Assembly (NCBI GenBank): GCA_029783825.1
Contig: JAREIK010000494.1
Span: forward strand, 38,822-102,821
DNA: 64,000 bases
Source: Sapria himalayana
Lineage: Eukaryota; Streptophyta; Magnoliopsida; Malpighiales; Rafflesiaceae
Reading direction: 5' to 3'
How positions within the stretch are numbered: the stretch's first letter is position 1; every line of letters starts with the position of its first letter. Shown piece by piece: positions 24,818 through 38,384 of the stretch. Made by a program: the position numbers and the translations under genes. The notes beneath the pieces were generated by a model, which was given only the letters and a program-made list of their open reading frames with translations, had not been told where the DNA came from and searched no databases.

Positions 24818-27800
24818 ATGAACAGTTTATATTGGAATATAAGAGGAGTAGCGAACGCTCCTACAATAAACAGAATTAGAAATTTAATTAAAATATATAA
24901 ATTAAAAATATTAATTTTAGCTGAACCAATGGTAACTAAAGATCAGATAGAGAATTACAGGATGAGGATAGGCATGCAAAAGGCCTTCTCGAATCACAAT
25001 AGTAAATTATGGATTATGTGGAATAGCCCCATAGACATTGAAATTTTATTAGAAAATGATCAAATAATAAACTTTAAAATGGCTAAACAACCAGAGATTA
25101 TTTTTTCAGCGGTTTATGCTAGTAATGTAAAAGAAAAAAGGAAAACGCTCTGGCAGGAAATGGGAAAAATAGCACTCACGAAATCCCCATGAATTATAGG
25201 AGGAGATTTCAACACAATTAGAAGCCCATCAGAAAAGAAGGGAGGCAGGACACCAAATCCGGGAGCAATGACTCAATTCAATGAGGCTATTGCAAATGCA
25301 AGTTTAATGGAGGTTGAATATCTAGGTACAAATTACACTTGGTGTAATAACTGGAAGAATAAGAAAATGATCTGGTCTAGACTTGATCGAGTGTTACTTA
25401 ATACAAAATGGTTAGATGTTATGGGGGATGTTAAAGTACAGCATTTAAGTAGAACTTGCTCAGATCACAGCCCGCTCCTGGTAAGTCTTCGAAAAAAGAA
25501 GGTAAGCCTGAAGGCCTTCATATACCAAAATATGTGGGGCTTACACAAGGATTTTGAGTCTATAGTTAAAAATACATGGGAAAAACTGATTCCGGGTAAA
25601 CCCATGCAGAGATTGGGTCAAAAACTGAGAGCATTACGATCTGCTCTTAATAAATGGAATAAAGAAGTGTTTGGCAATGTGGCTATGAAAATTCAAGAGG
25701 CAGAGCAGAGAGCCATAACAACAGAGAAAGAATACGAAAATATACAAAATAAAAAAACTAGAACAGAAGTTAATAAAGCTAAAGCTGAATTAAAACTAAG
25801 AATGCACATGGAAGAAATTTACTAGAAACAGAGAGCGAAAGTTAAATGGTTGAAGGATGGAGATAAAAATACGAAATTTTTCTATACAATGGCAAAAATT
25901 AAGTCGCAAAGATTAGGAATAAAAGGTCTTAAAAAAGCTAACGGAGAGTGGGTTGAAAAGGAGGAAGATATTAAAATTGAATTAGAAAATTATTTTAAAA
26001 AACATTTAAGCGGGATAAATACAAATAGAAATTACACACTAATGAAGAAAATTAAAAGAAAAGTCACGCAAGAAGATAACAAAATGCTAGCAGAATTTCC
26101 TACGGAAGAAGAAGTGAAGAATGCAGTTTTTAATGCAAATAAAGATAGTGCAGCAGGACCAGACGGCTGGAATAATGCATTTTTCCAGCGAAGCTGGAAT
26201 ATAATCAAAAAAGATGTTCTAGAAGCTATCAACTGGATATTCGCGGGTGCGGAAATCTCAAAAACATGGTCCAGCTCATACATAGTTTTGATACCTAAGA
26301 AAACAAATCCTCAAAAAGGAGAAGATTACAGGCCAATCAGTTTATGTAATACCATATATAAAATATTAGCCAAATTGTTACAGGAACGATTCAGCAAAAT
26401 ATTACCAAACATAATAGAGCCGGAACGAGCAGGTTTTGTTAAAAATAGGCTAATAACTGAAAACATTAATTTAACATCGGAAATGATAAGAGATATAGGG
26501 AGTAAGGTCAGGGGTCATAATGTAATCATGAAACTAGATCTAGCTAAGGCATTTGATAAAGTAGAATGGAATATACTTTGCTATATAATGAGAAAAATGG
26601 GGTTTTCAGAATTTTGGATAGATATTATATATAGATGTATATCTAGTGCTTGGATTAAAATTCTTATAAATGGCCAGGAAGGTGAAGAATTTAAACCAAC
26701 CAGAGGTCTCAGGCAAGGGGACCCATTGTCCCCTTCTTTGTTTAATATTTATTTAGATCTTTTTATAGTAAACTTAAAAGAGAAAGTTAGAAATGGCAAC
26801 ATCTTAGCCTACAAACAGCCCAAAGATACGCCATTAATATGCTGCTTGGCATACGCTGATGACGTGATCATATTTACAAATGCCAGCAGCAAATCAATGA
26901 AAAACTTGATGGAGCTTATACAAATACTAGAAGAAGAAACAGGTCAAAAGCTTAATAAGAATAAATGTCAATTTGTGATAGCAGCCAAAATACCAGAAAA
27001 CATTGCCCTGAAAATTAAAAGGGTCACAGGTTTTGCACAGTGTAAAGGAGCACTAATGTATTTGGGATGCCCAATTTACGAAGGAAGAGTAAAAGAGGAA
27101 TATTTTACATTTTTACTGGATAAAATAAAGAATAAAATTGCCGGCTGGAAAGAAAACTTATTAAACATGGCAGGAAGAATCACACTAATTACCCATGTGC
27201 TACATAGTTCATTAATACATATACTAATGACGGCACAACCCCCAAATATAACCATTAAAAAACTAGAAAGAGAAATGGCTAATTTTTTATGGGGTAAAAG
27301 GGAAGGGAATAATAAGCTGCACTGGAAAAAATGGAGAGATTTATATTACCCAAAAGAGGAGGGAGGTTTAGGTTTGATTAGCCTAAAAGATATATCGAAA
27401 GTGTGGGCATGTAAGAATTGGTGGGGAATAAAATCAGATAAAAATATCTGGACGGCATTTGTAAAATCTAAATATGGGTTAGGAAACAATGCTTTTAAAA
27501 ACATAAAAAAAGCGTCTAGAAGCTGGAAAATGATGCGCGAACAACAAAGCAGCGTGGAAAAGCATACAATACTAACGAAAAGTGGGTGGAAATGGACTTT
27601 AAATCCAAACGGAAATTTTACATTAAAAAGTGCCAAGGAGCTAGTAAGAAGCAGAAAACCCTTACATTTTAAATTACTCTGGAAAAAAGATTTACCACAA
27701 AAAGTTAATGTTTTATCATGGAAAATCATGTCAAACATTGTTCCCCTAGATGCAACATTCAGAAAAAGGGCATAAAACTAGCATCAAGATGTGAATGTTG

Positions 27801-28723
27801 CCATCAACACATAGAGAGCTCAGATCACCTATTTTCTAAGGGTAAAATAGCTATAAAAGTGTGGAATAAACTAGAAATTGAAGCTAATATTGAAAGAAGT
27901 ACAGTTAATTTAAAAAATAGGCTAGAAAACTGGTCAGAAAAACAAACAAAGAATAATATCTTAAAATGGATTAGAAGTTATATTCTGCATATAGTGTTAT
28001 GGTGCATATGGAAAGCTAGAAATAGAAGTAGATATGATAATGTAAAAATGGAACATAATGTCATTTTGGAAGAAATAAAAAAGAGAGTGCTTTTATTACG
28101 GCTTGTAATCCAATAAAGTGGAAAACAGAAAAAAAGAGGAAGATAGAATAAAAGAATGGCACCTCGCAACAATAGCAAGAAAAATGCCAATTATGAAAAT
28201 AGTTAACTGGAATAAACATGAGCAGGGCAGTCTAACACTAAATACTGATGGAAGCTTTAAAAGAGAAATGGGAGAAGCTGGTGGAGGAGGTTTAATAAGA
28301 AATGCGGAAGGCGAGGTACTGAAAGCGTTCACATCAAGAGATATAGCATCTTCTGCCTTGCAAGCAGAAATTATAGCCCTACAAAAGGGGTTGCAAATTT
28401 GTAAATCTAATAATTACCAAAAGGTTCAAGCACAGGTGGATTCAAAAATATTAGTGGACCTAGTACAGGGAAAGATATATTTATGGCAATTTGAAGAAGA
28501 GATTGATAACATTAGAAGCATTCTAAGAGAAATAAAAGTTGAGATTAAGCATATTTATAGGGAAGCAAACATGATTGCAGATAGATTAGCGGAAGAAGGA
28601 ATGAAAAAAGGATCACAAGAATTTAGAGGGGAGAATATACCTGGAAAATTCAAAGGATTAATAAGATTAGATAAAATTGCATTTCCGTATATTAGGCTTC
28701 AAAAAAAACATGAATTAATTTGA
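24818..28723 (+). pseudogene. LINE ORF2: endonuclease, reverse transcriptase, zf-RVT and RNase H polyprotein, broken
   Basis: ATG at 24818 begins MNSLYWNIRG, the usual start of plant LINE endonucleases. Endonuclease residues: WNIRG, the AEPM glutamate, GGDFN (25199-25213), SRLDRVL and SDHSPL. Reverse transcriptase: AAGPDGWN, YRPISLCNTIYKILAK, ERAGFVKNR, LDLAKAFDKVEW (26534-26569), GLRQGDPLSP, then YADD (26852-26863). A zf-RVT region follows (27660-27870, CECCHQH). RNase H has the four acidic positions: NTDGSFK near 28243, LQAEIIAL near 28360, VDSKILVD near 28438 and NMIADRLAEEG near 28570. Lesions: TGA 25190-25192 where a tryptophan precedes IIGGDFN in relatives, TAG 25823-25825 where a tryptophan precedes KQRAKVKWL, frameshifts near 27770 and 28090-28117. 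ORF2 normally does target-primed reverse transcription. Intact length would be about 1,300 residues, normal for RNase H-bearing plant L1. Confidence 0.93.
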
Positions 28724-28727
28724 AAAA

Positions 28728-28745
28728 GGGGGGGAGGAGGGGAGG
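28728..28745 (+). other. G-rich tract just after ORF2 stop, possible G-quadruplex
   Basis: The plus strand reads GGGGGGGAGGAGGGGAGG. It offers three runs of at least three G plus two shorter G pairs, so a two-tetrad or bulged quadruplex is possible. A G-rich polypurine tract in the 3' untranslated region is known from mammalian L1; here the position is analogous. Confidence 0.6.
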
Positions 28746-28859
28746 TTTTTGTTTTAAGCCCGTTAAAGGGCTGACTAATAAATTTTTAGTGTTTTTTCCA
28801 GCTGGCAGGAGATAAAAGTAAAAAGAGATAGCTTCCCTGCTCCGAGGGAAGCCGGATAA

Positions 28860-30110
28860 GAAGTATTTTGTAATTTTATTATTTGGTTTTGCTTTGGTTG
28901 GATTTCTCAGGCTAAGTTAAGCTTTAGCAAGGCCTTTGCAAAGGTTTAACTAAAACAAAGTAGCCTGGACAAAGTTAGAAAGGATAGGAATGATTGTTTG
29001 AAGGAATTGGCTTGGAGATATTGATTAGAACTATCATTTTTCACTGGAATCTGTTATGTGCAATAATGTCAACTACGGCTGTAATCTATCTTATAGTTAC
29101 TGCAGTTACAGATGAGCAAGTGCATTGATTAACCTAGAGACTTATCAGACTGGCAGAGGGGGATTAGAGAATCTGAGGGAAGTTGAATAAGGAGAGAGTT
29201 TGTAATTTTTTTAGCTTGGTAGGCCTCTCTTTGGTTGGTTTTCTTTTCAGGTTAAGTCAAGCTGTAATAAGGAGGTTTCACAAAACTAGCAGAGGTTAAC
29301 AAAAAGTCAAGCAGGCTGGACAAAGCGGGAAGGAACCAGTATTCTGCATTGATTAGGCTAAGAGAGAAGGATATGGATAGTTCTGTGAATTATTCTGCAG
29401 TTACGGATGAGCAAGTGCATTGATTAGTCAAGAAACTTATCATTAGTGCCAAGTTTATCTCATGGGAGCTATCGCACTCAGTTCTGATTCTCTACCCATA
29501 AAAGAGCAAGATTGATCAAGAAACTACAAGCCTGATAAAGGGCTGAGCAAGCCCTAGAAAGGGCTGAAATTATTAACTAAGAAATTCTTTAATGTTTGTC
29601 ATTTTCTCTTTTTTCTCTTGCAGCCTGTAGGGGGATTAGAGAACCTGAGGGAAGTTGAATAAGGAGAGAGTTTGTAATTTTTTATTGCTTGGTAGGCCTC
29701 TTTTTGGTTGGTTTTCGTTTCAGGTTAAGTCAAGCTGTAATAAGGAGGTCTCACAGAACTAGCATAGGTTAACAAAAAGGAAAGCAGGCTGGACAAAGCT
29801 AGAGAGGGAAGGCTTCGATTCGGCCAAGAGAAGCAGTGTGTTTTATTGACTGTCATGATCGGCCTTACACATTGTGTTTTGACTGTTATTGATCGGCAGT
29901 GTGTTTTATTGCTTGCCGGCAGGGGGATTAGAGAACCTGAGGGAAGTTGAATAAGGAGAGAGTTTGTAATTTTTTATTGCTTGGTAGGCCTCTTTTTGGT
30001 TGGTTTTTTTTTCAGGTTAAGTCAAGCTGCAATAAGGAGGTCTCACAGAATTGACATAGGTTAACAAAAAGGAAAGCAGGCTGGACAAAGCTAGAGCTAG
30101 TATTTCTGCT
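28860..30110 (+). repeat. Four imperfect tandem segments in the LINE 3' untranslated region
   Basis: A module starting GGGGATTAGAGAACCTGAGG, then AGGAGAGAGTTTGTAATTTTT, GGTAGGCCTCT, GGTTAAGTCAAGCTG and AGCAGGCTGGACAAAGC occurs at about 29157-29340, 29630-29810 and 29925-30105. A more diverged copy without the first word lies at about 28860-28985. The last two are nearly identical. A second short repeat, GATGAGCAAGTGCATTGATTA, stands at about 29112 and 29407. Confidence 0.88.
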
Positions 30111-30348
30111 TTGATTCGGTCAAGAGGCTGCTCTTACTTACACATTGTTTGAATTATTTTCTTGACTATTATTGATTGGCCAAGAGACCGTTAGTAGAAG
30201 GTTATGAAATTTACTTTTTAATCTAGAATTTCTAGATTAGGTTTTAAAGTGGGTGTAAAAGGGATAAGGGTAGAACTAGCTTGTAAAAATGATATTCCTC
30301 CGCCAAAAGTGAGGGTGATAATTAATAATAAAATATCCTTTTAAAAAA

Positions 30349-30365
30349 ACATAGACACATAGATA
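30349..30365 (+). repeat. Target-site duplication of the LINE, right copy
   Basis: ACATAGACACATAGATA, identical to 23031-23047, directly after the A run of the LINE. The first one or two A residues are ambiguous with the tail. Confidence 0.9.
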
Positions 30366-31121
30366 GACAGATTTATAGATAGATAGACTGATAGATATAT
30401 AAATAGATAGATAGATAGACAGATAGATATATAGATAGATAGATAGACAGATACACAGACAGATAGACAGATACACAGACAGACAGACAGATAGATAGAT
30501 AGACATATATATATAGACAGATATATAGATTGATTGATAGATAGATTTATATTTTGATTTATAGACATATTGATAGACAAATTGATAGATAGCGTAATTG
30601 ACATATTAATAGAGAAGATGATATACAAATTATTGATAGATAGACACATATATAGATAGAAAGATAGATAGATAAATAAACATATAGATAGAAATATATA
30701 TAGACAAATTGATAAACAGAATAATAGATAGATAAATAGTCAAACATGTAGTTAGATAGATAGACAGATATATTGATGGAAAGAATGATATAAAAATATA
30801 TGTATATATATTGAAAGATAGATAAATAGATGCATAGATAGTTACACAAATAGTTATATAGTTAGATAGAAAGATAGACATATATATTAATAGATAGATA
30901 GAAAGATAAATAGGCAGATAGATTGATAAATAAATAAATATATATATATATATATATATATGGATAAATAGATAAATAGATACACAGATATATAAATAAA
31001 CATATAGATAGATTGATATTCTAATAGTTATAAAGATTTATAGACATATAGATAGATTGATAGATAGATAGACATACAAACAAACAAACATACAGATAGA
31101 TAGATATTAAAAAAGAGAGAC

Positions 31122-31188
31122 AATCAGGCAGATAGATAGTTAGGCAGGCATACATGCAGTTAGACCAATAGACAGACAGACAGCTAGA
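31122..31188 (+). repeat. Higher-order marker segment M4
   Basis: Words CAATCAGGCAGATAGATAG, TTAGGCAGGCATACATGCAG, GTTAGACC and CAGCTAGAAT, followed about 108 bases from its start by ACATAGACACATAAATA (31230), the equivalent of the LINE target word. Confidence 0.75.
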
Positions 31189-32633
31189 ATGATAGATAGA
31201 TAAATATATAGATAGAAAGATACATATATACATAGACACATAAATAGATAGATAGATATATATATATATATACACATATATATAGATATATAGATAGATA
31301 GATAGACTGATTGATAGATAGATTTATAGATAGATTGGTAGATATATTTATAGACATATTGATACACAAATTGATAGATAGCTTGATTAACAAGTTGATA
31401 GAGAAGTTGATATACAAATTGATTAACATATTGATAGACCCATAGATAAAAAGATTCATAGACAGATAGATAGACATATATATAAATAAATAGATAGATA
31501 AAACGATATATAGGTAGATAGATAGATAGACAAATATATATATATATATATATTGACAGATAGATAGAAAATAGATAGACAGATAGCAAGATAGATAGAA
31601 AGATAGATAGACATATAGATAGACATAAAAATAAATGAAAGATTGAAAGATAAATTTAATGATAGATTCATATATAGAGTGATACACAAATTGATAGATA
31701 GATAGATAGATAATTTGATAGATAGATATATAGATAGATATATAGATAGATATATATATATTAATAAACATAAATATACAAATATATAAGTAGATTGATA
31801 CATAAATATATAGATAGATAGATAGATTGATTGATTGATAAATAAAGAGAAAGTTAGATAGATTGATTGATCGATAGATAGATTTACAAAAAAAGATATA
31901 AAATAGATAGAAGATAGATAGATAGATATATATTTATATATATACATATTGATAGACAGATAGATAGACAAAAAGATATACACATAGATAGATATGTTTA
32001 TAGAAAGTTTTAATAAATGGATTGATAGGCAGATTGATAGCCAGATTGACTATTATCTTAATAGTCAGATAGATAGATAGATTGATATACAAATAATGAA
32101 TAATTGATAGACAGATTGATATATAAATTGATCGATAGATTGATAGAATGATAGATAGACAGGTTGATAGATAGATAGATAGACATATAAATACATATAT
32201 ATAAAGATAGATAAATAGATAAATAGATAGATAGATAGATTGTCATATAGATTGATAGATAGATTAATAGACAGATATATTAATATACAAATAGATAGCT
32301 ATAAAGATAGACAAATATATTGATAAATAGATAGAGAGATAGATCGATTAATAGTTAGATTGATAAACATTATGATAGCCAGATTGATAAATAGCTTGAT
32401 AGACATTTTGATAGAAAATTTGATATACAAATTGATAGATAGATTGATAGACATATTGATATACAGATTGATATAGAGTAGATAGATAAATATATAAACA
32501 GATAGATAGATAAATAAATAGATTGATAGCAAGATTGATTGATAGAAAGATATACAAATAGATAGAAAGATAGATATAAAGATAAATAAATAGATAGACA
32601 TATAGATAGATAGATAGAAACATAGATAGAAAG

Positions 32634-32682
<49 letters not shown>

Positions 32683-32881
32683 AGATAGATAAATAGACAG
32701 ATATATAGATAGACAAATAGATAGATAGATAAATATATATATAGAAGATTATTATATAGATAGATATACATAAAGATAGATAGATCCATGATAGATAGAA
32801 AATATATATATATATATATATATAGATTGATTGATAAATATACTGATAGATATATAAATTGATAAATAGACAGATAGAAAG

Positions 32882-32883
<2 letters not shown>

Positions 32884-32938
<55 letters not shown>
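32884..32938. repeat. (AT)n tract
   Basis: Long pure AT run; similar ones flank it at 32639-32680, 33014-33051 and 33211-33243, each followed by a GATTGATTAATTGATT-like word, so this 32.6-33.3 kb stretch looks like short tandem copies of an AT-tract unit. Confidence 0.85.
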
Positions 32939-32940
<2 letters not shown>

Positions 32941-33011
32941 TTGATTAATTGATTGATAGATAAACAGACTGATAGATAGATAAATAGATAGATAGACAGA
33001 TAGAAAGAAAG

Positions 33012-33055
<44 letters not shown>

Positions 33056-33207
33056 AGATAGATAGATAGAGATATACAAACAGACAGATAGATAGATTAA
33101 TAGATATATAGACAGATTATTAGATAGATAGATATACATAAAGATAGATAGATAGATAGATATACATACAGATAGATAGATATATTATATATAAAAATAG
33201 ATAGATT

Positions 33208-33246
<39 letters not shown>

Positions 33247-34015
33247 ATTAATTGATTAATAGATATATAGATTGCTAGATAAATAAATACAAAGATGGTT
33301 AAAATATAGATATTATATATACTGATAGATAGTAAGATAGATAGATAGAGAGATAGAAAGATAGATAGATAGATAAATAAATAGATCGATAGATAGACAT
33401 TAAGTTAGATAGATTGATATACATATAGATGGATAGATCAATTGATTTATAGATAAATAGATAGATTGATAGATTGATTATAGTTTGATAAATAAATTGA
33501 TAAAAAATTTGATAGATAGATTGATAGATAGATTAATAGCCATATAAATAAACAATTATAAAAAAAGATACATAGACAAAAAGATATATAGATAAATATA
33601 CAAATATATAGATAAATTATTAGATAAATAGATGCATAAATAGATAGAGATATCAATGATAGTTTTATAGACATATATATAGACATATAGATAGATAGAT
33701 CATTATAAAGATTGACAAATAGATCTGCTAAAATATAGTTATAAACATAGCTAGATAGATAGATAGACAGACAAATATATTTATATATATTTATATATAT
33801 AAATATAAATATATATATATTTAGACACATATATAGACAAATTAATAGATAGATTGATAGATATAGAGATAGACAGATATATAAACAGATAGATAAACAG
33901 ATTCATAGAAGTATATTTAGAGATAAAATTTATAGATAGATAGAAAGACATACAAAAATATAGAAAAATATATAGATATATAGATAGATTGGTAGATAGA
34001 TAGAGATATAGCAAG

Positions 34016-34046
<31 letters not shown>

Positions 34047-35667
34047 ACATGTAGATAGATAGAAACCTAGTTAGATCGATAGACAAATGATAGAAAGATT
34101 GATAGACCGATTGATAGACATATTAATAGATAGATTGATAGATAGATTAACATACAAATTGATAGAGATATTTATAGGCAAGTAGATAGAAATATTAATA
34201 GTGAGATAGACATAAAGAGAGATATATAGATATATCAATAGATATATAGATAAATAGATAGAAAGAAAGATAGATAAACAAATAGATAGATAGATATTTA
34301 GATCGATAGATAAATATTTAGATAGATAAAAAAATAGATAAATAGATATATATATACATAGCCACTTAAATAGATATAGAAAGAGGCAAATAGATAGTCA
34401 TATAGTTAGACAGATAGATTAATAGAAAGATAAACAGAATGATAGATAGATAAATAGTCAAATAAAAATAAAGATAGAAAGACAGAGAGATAAATATATT
34501 GACACATAGATAGATAGATAGATAGATAGATAGACATATATATATATATAGAAAAATAGATAAATAGATATATACATAGATAGATAAATAGATAGATAGA
34601 CAGATTCTTAAATAAATAAATATAAAGTTAGATAAATAGATAGATATATATATATCTATAGATTGATTGATTGATTCATAGATTTAAAGAAAGATAGATA
34701 TATTGATTTGCAGATAGATAGATAGAAAGATAGTTAGAAAGAAAGGCAAATAACGAGATATATAGACTTCTAGATAGTTAGATAGATGAATGGAAAGAAA
34801 GATAGATAGATATATTTACTCATAGATAGATAGATAGATATACAGGTAGATAGGTATATAGGCAGATAGATATAGAGATAGATAGACACATAGATAGAAA
34901 GATATATACATAGATTGATAAATAGATAGATAGATAGATTGATTGATTGATTGATAGTCAGATTGATATATAGCTTGAAAGATAGATTGATAGACAGATT
35001 AATACACAAATTGATAGAGAGATTTATAAACAAGTAGATATAAAGATTTATAGACAGATAGAGAAACATATAGATAGAGATAAAAATAGACAGATAAATA
35101 GATAGAAAGATATATTATTAGTTTGATTGATAGAAAAATAGATAGACTGATAGATAGATATATAGATAGATAAATATATAGATAGATAAACAGATAGATA
35201 GATTATGACATAGATAGATAGTGAAAGAGGCAAATACATATTCATATAGATAGAAATTTAGATAAATAGATAGATAGATAGAATGATAGATAAATAGACA
35301 AATAGTTAGATAGATTGTGAGATAGACAGATAGATTGATAGATTGATTGACAGAAAGATAGATAGATAGATTATTAGACATATATATATATATAGTTAGA
35401 TAGATAGATATACATTTAGATATATAGATAGATGATAGATTGATAGGTAGTTTGATAGACAAACAGACAGATAGATAGATAGATAGATTTATTTATTTAT
35501 TTATTGATAGATACATAGATAGATTGAGAGATATATAGACTAATAGATAGATAGAGAGATAGATAGATAGAGAGATAGACAAATAGATAGATAGACAAAT
35601 AGATAGATAGACTGACAGATAAATAGATAAATAGTATGATAGATAGAAATATATATAAATAAATAAT

Positions 35668-35707
<40 letters not shown>

Positions 35708-36000
35708 AGATTGAAAATAGATAGATAGATACATAGTTACATACACAAATAGATAGATAGATAGATATATAGATGGATAGATAGGTAGATAGATAGATAA
35801 TTGTTAGATAGACAAATAGAAAGATAGATATATAAAAAGATAGAAAGAAAGAAAGAAAGAAAGAAATATATTTATATATAGATAGATTTCCATATAAATA
35901 TATAGATTTATATAATAATAGATAGATAGATAGACATATAGATAGATAGAGAGATTGGAAAACATACAGACATATAGATATATTGTCAACAAGATAGACA

Positions 36001-36090
36001 ATCAAGTAGATAGATAGTTAGGTAAACAGATAGTTAGGCTGATAGGTAGATAGCCAGACATATAGATAGATAGCCAGAGCAATAGACAAA
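36001..36090 (+). repeat. Higher-order marker segment M5 (diverged)
   Basis: ATCAAGTAGATAGATAG, TTAGGTAAACAGATAG, TTAGGCTGATAG and AGCCAGAGCAATAGAC in the same order as M1-M4 but more diverged. Confidence 0.6.
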
Positions 36091-36462
36091 TAGCTAGATA
36101 GATTAATAGATAGATAGGAAGATATATAGACAGATAGATAGATAGACAAATAGATTGATAGAAGGCAAACAAACAAATAGACAAATAGATAGACATTGTG
36201 ATAGACAAATTGAAGGAAAGAATGATAGAGAGATAGATTTATTGATTGATAAATAGATTGATAAACATATAGATACATAGATGGATAGATTGATAGATAT
36301 AAATATATATATATACAAAATGATAGATAGATAGATATATAAATATATAATAGATCAATGAAATATTGATAGATTGATAGATTGATAGATATAAAGATAG
36401 ATAGATATAAATATAGATAAATATACTGATAGATAAATATACTGATAGATAGAAAGAAAGAG

Positions 36463-36493
<31 letters not shown>

Positions 36494-37318
36494 CCGGTAG
36501 ATAGACAAGTAGATAGATATATAGATAGATAGATAGATAAACAAATAGATAGATAGATAAATTATTAGATATATAGTTTGACAGAAATAAAAAAAAGACA
36601 AATAGAAAGATAGAAAGAAAGATAGTTAGAGAGTTAGATAGATAGACAAATAGATAGATAGATAGATAGACAGACAGATAGAAATATAGATAGATAGCTA
36701 AATAGAGAGATAGACAGATATATTAATAGATAGATAAATAAATATATTGATAGATAGAGAGAATCACAGATAGATAAATAGATATATAGATAAAAAATAG
36801 AAAGATAGATATATACATAGATAAATAGTCAGTCAAACAAATATAAAATTTTACAAACATACTGATAGATAAATAGACATAAAGATAGATAGATAGAAAA
36901 AAGATATAAAAATAGTTAGAAAGATAGAAAGATAGATAGATAAATAGATAAACAGTTAGATATACAAAGAGATAGATAGATAGATAGATAGATTATTGAT
37001 TGATTGATAGATTGCTAGATAGAAAGATAGATAGACATGTAGATATATAAAAGGTTAGACAAATAGATAGAAAGATAAATAAATAAATACATTGATAGAT
37101 AGACAGATAGACACACAAACATATATAAAAATAGATAGATAAACAATTAGATAAATAGATAAAAAGATAAATATATAGATAGATAAAATGAAAAATAGAT
37201 AGAAAGATAGATATATAGTCAAATTGATAGACAAAATGATAAACAAATAGATAGATTTATTGATTAATAAATTGATTGAAAAATTAATAGATAGATCGAT
37301 AGAAAGATAGATAGACTC

Positions 37319-37350
<32 letters not shown>

Positions 37351-38341
37351 ATAATTATAAAGATAGTTAGATAGAATAATATATAGATAGAAAGAAATAA
37401 AGATAGATATTGACACATAGATTGACAGATAGTTAGATAGATAGATAGATATATACAAAGTTTGATTGATTAACAGATAGATATATAGATAGATAGACAT
37501 ATAGATTGATTGATTGATAGACATTTAAAAAAATTTGATTGACAAATTGATAGACATATTGATTGAAAGATTGATAGATAGATTATAGAAAGATTGATTG
37601 ATTGATTGATAGATTTTAAATAGAGAATTACAGATAAAAAAATAGACGAGAGATAGATAATTAGATAGATAGATTTATAGATTATAATGCAGATAATTAG
37701 ACAGAAAGAAATAAAGATAGATAGAAATATAGATAGACAGATAGATAGATAGACAGATAGATAGATATATAGATAAAAAAATATATAGATATACAAATAT
37801 ATAGACAATTGATATTGATATAGACAGAAATATAGATTTATTAATAGATAGATAGATAAACAAAAATATTGAAAAATAGATAGATAAATAGATAAACAGA
37901 AAGATAGACATATCGATTGATGTATAGATATATGGATAAATATATTAATAGATAAAAAGAAAGATAAGAAAGAAAGAAAGATAGAGAGATAGATAGATAT
38001 ATAGACAGATAGATAGACACACCGATAGATAGATAGATAGAAAGATAGATAGACAAATAGATAGATAGATATTTAAACAAAATGATAGATACAAAGATAA
38101 ACATATATATAGATATATTAATATATATATTGATAGAATAAAAATAGAAAGATAGATAGATTAATATACATACATATAAAGATATAGATAGATCAATCGA
38201 TCGATAAAAAAATAGTAAGATAGATAGTTAGACAGATAGATATAAAGATAGATATATAGTGGATAGACAAATAGATAGACATATAGATATATAGATAGGT
38301 AGGTAGGTAGATAGATAGATAAAATGATAAAATTATAGATA

Positions 38342-38384
<43 letters not shown>

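Larger units (their letters stand above)
28724..30340 (+). other. LINE 3' untranslated region, 1.6 kb
   Basis: Follows the ORF2 stop at 28721-28723. It has no open frame of note and ends in AATAAAATATCC plus a short A run before the right target-site copy. It is unusually long and built largely of repeated segments (next entries). Confidence 0.85.
23048..30348 (+). mobile_element. L1-type non-LTR retrotransposon (LINE) with C-terminal RNase H, full length but mutated
   Basis: A 7.3-kb element bounded by a perfect 17-bp duplication, with a 5' leader (23048-23402), ORF1 (gag-like), ORF2 (endonuclease, reverse transcriptase, zf-RVT, RNase H), a long 3' untranslated region with internal repeats, and a short A-rich end (AATAAAATATCC...TTTTAAAAAAA). 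Base composition differs sharply from the surrounding array. Plant L1 elements with an added RNase H are an established group. The EN target (bottom strand ATGT/ATAT) is not the classic TTTT/AA. Nonsense changes and frameshifts in both ORFs make it non-autonomous, although it is not 5'-truncated. It is the youngest dateable insertion inside the array block because it splits an existing higher-order unit. Confidence 0.95.

Noticed and set aside
23048..30348. LTR retrotransposon
   Set aside because: No long terminal repeats, no protease or integrase. The endonuclease-RT order, A-rich end and 17-bp duplication are those of a LINE.
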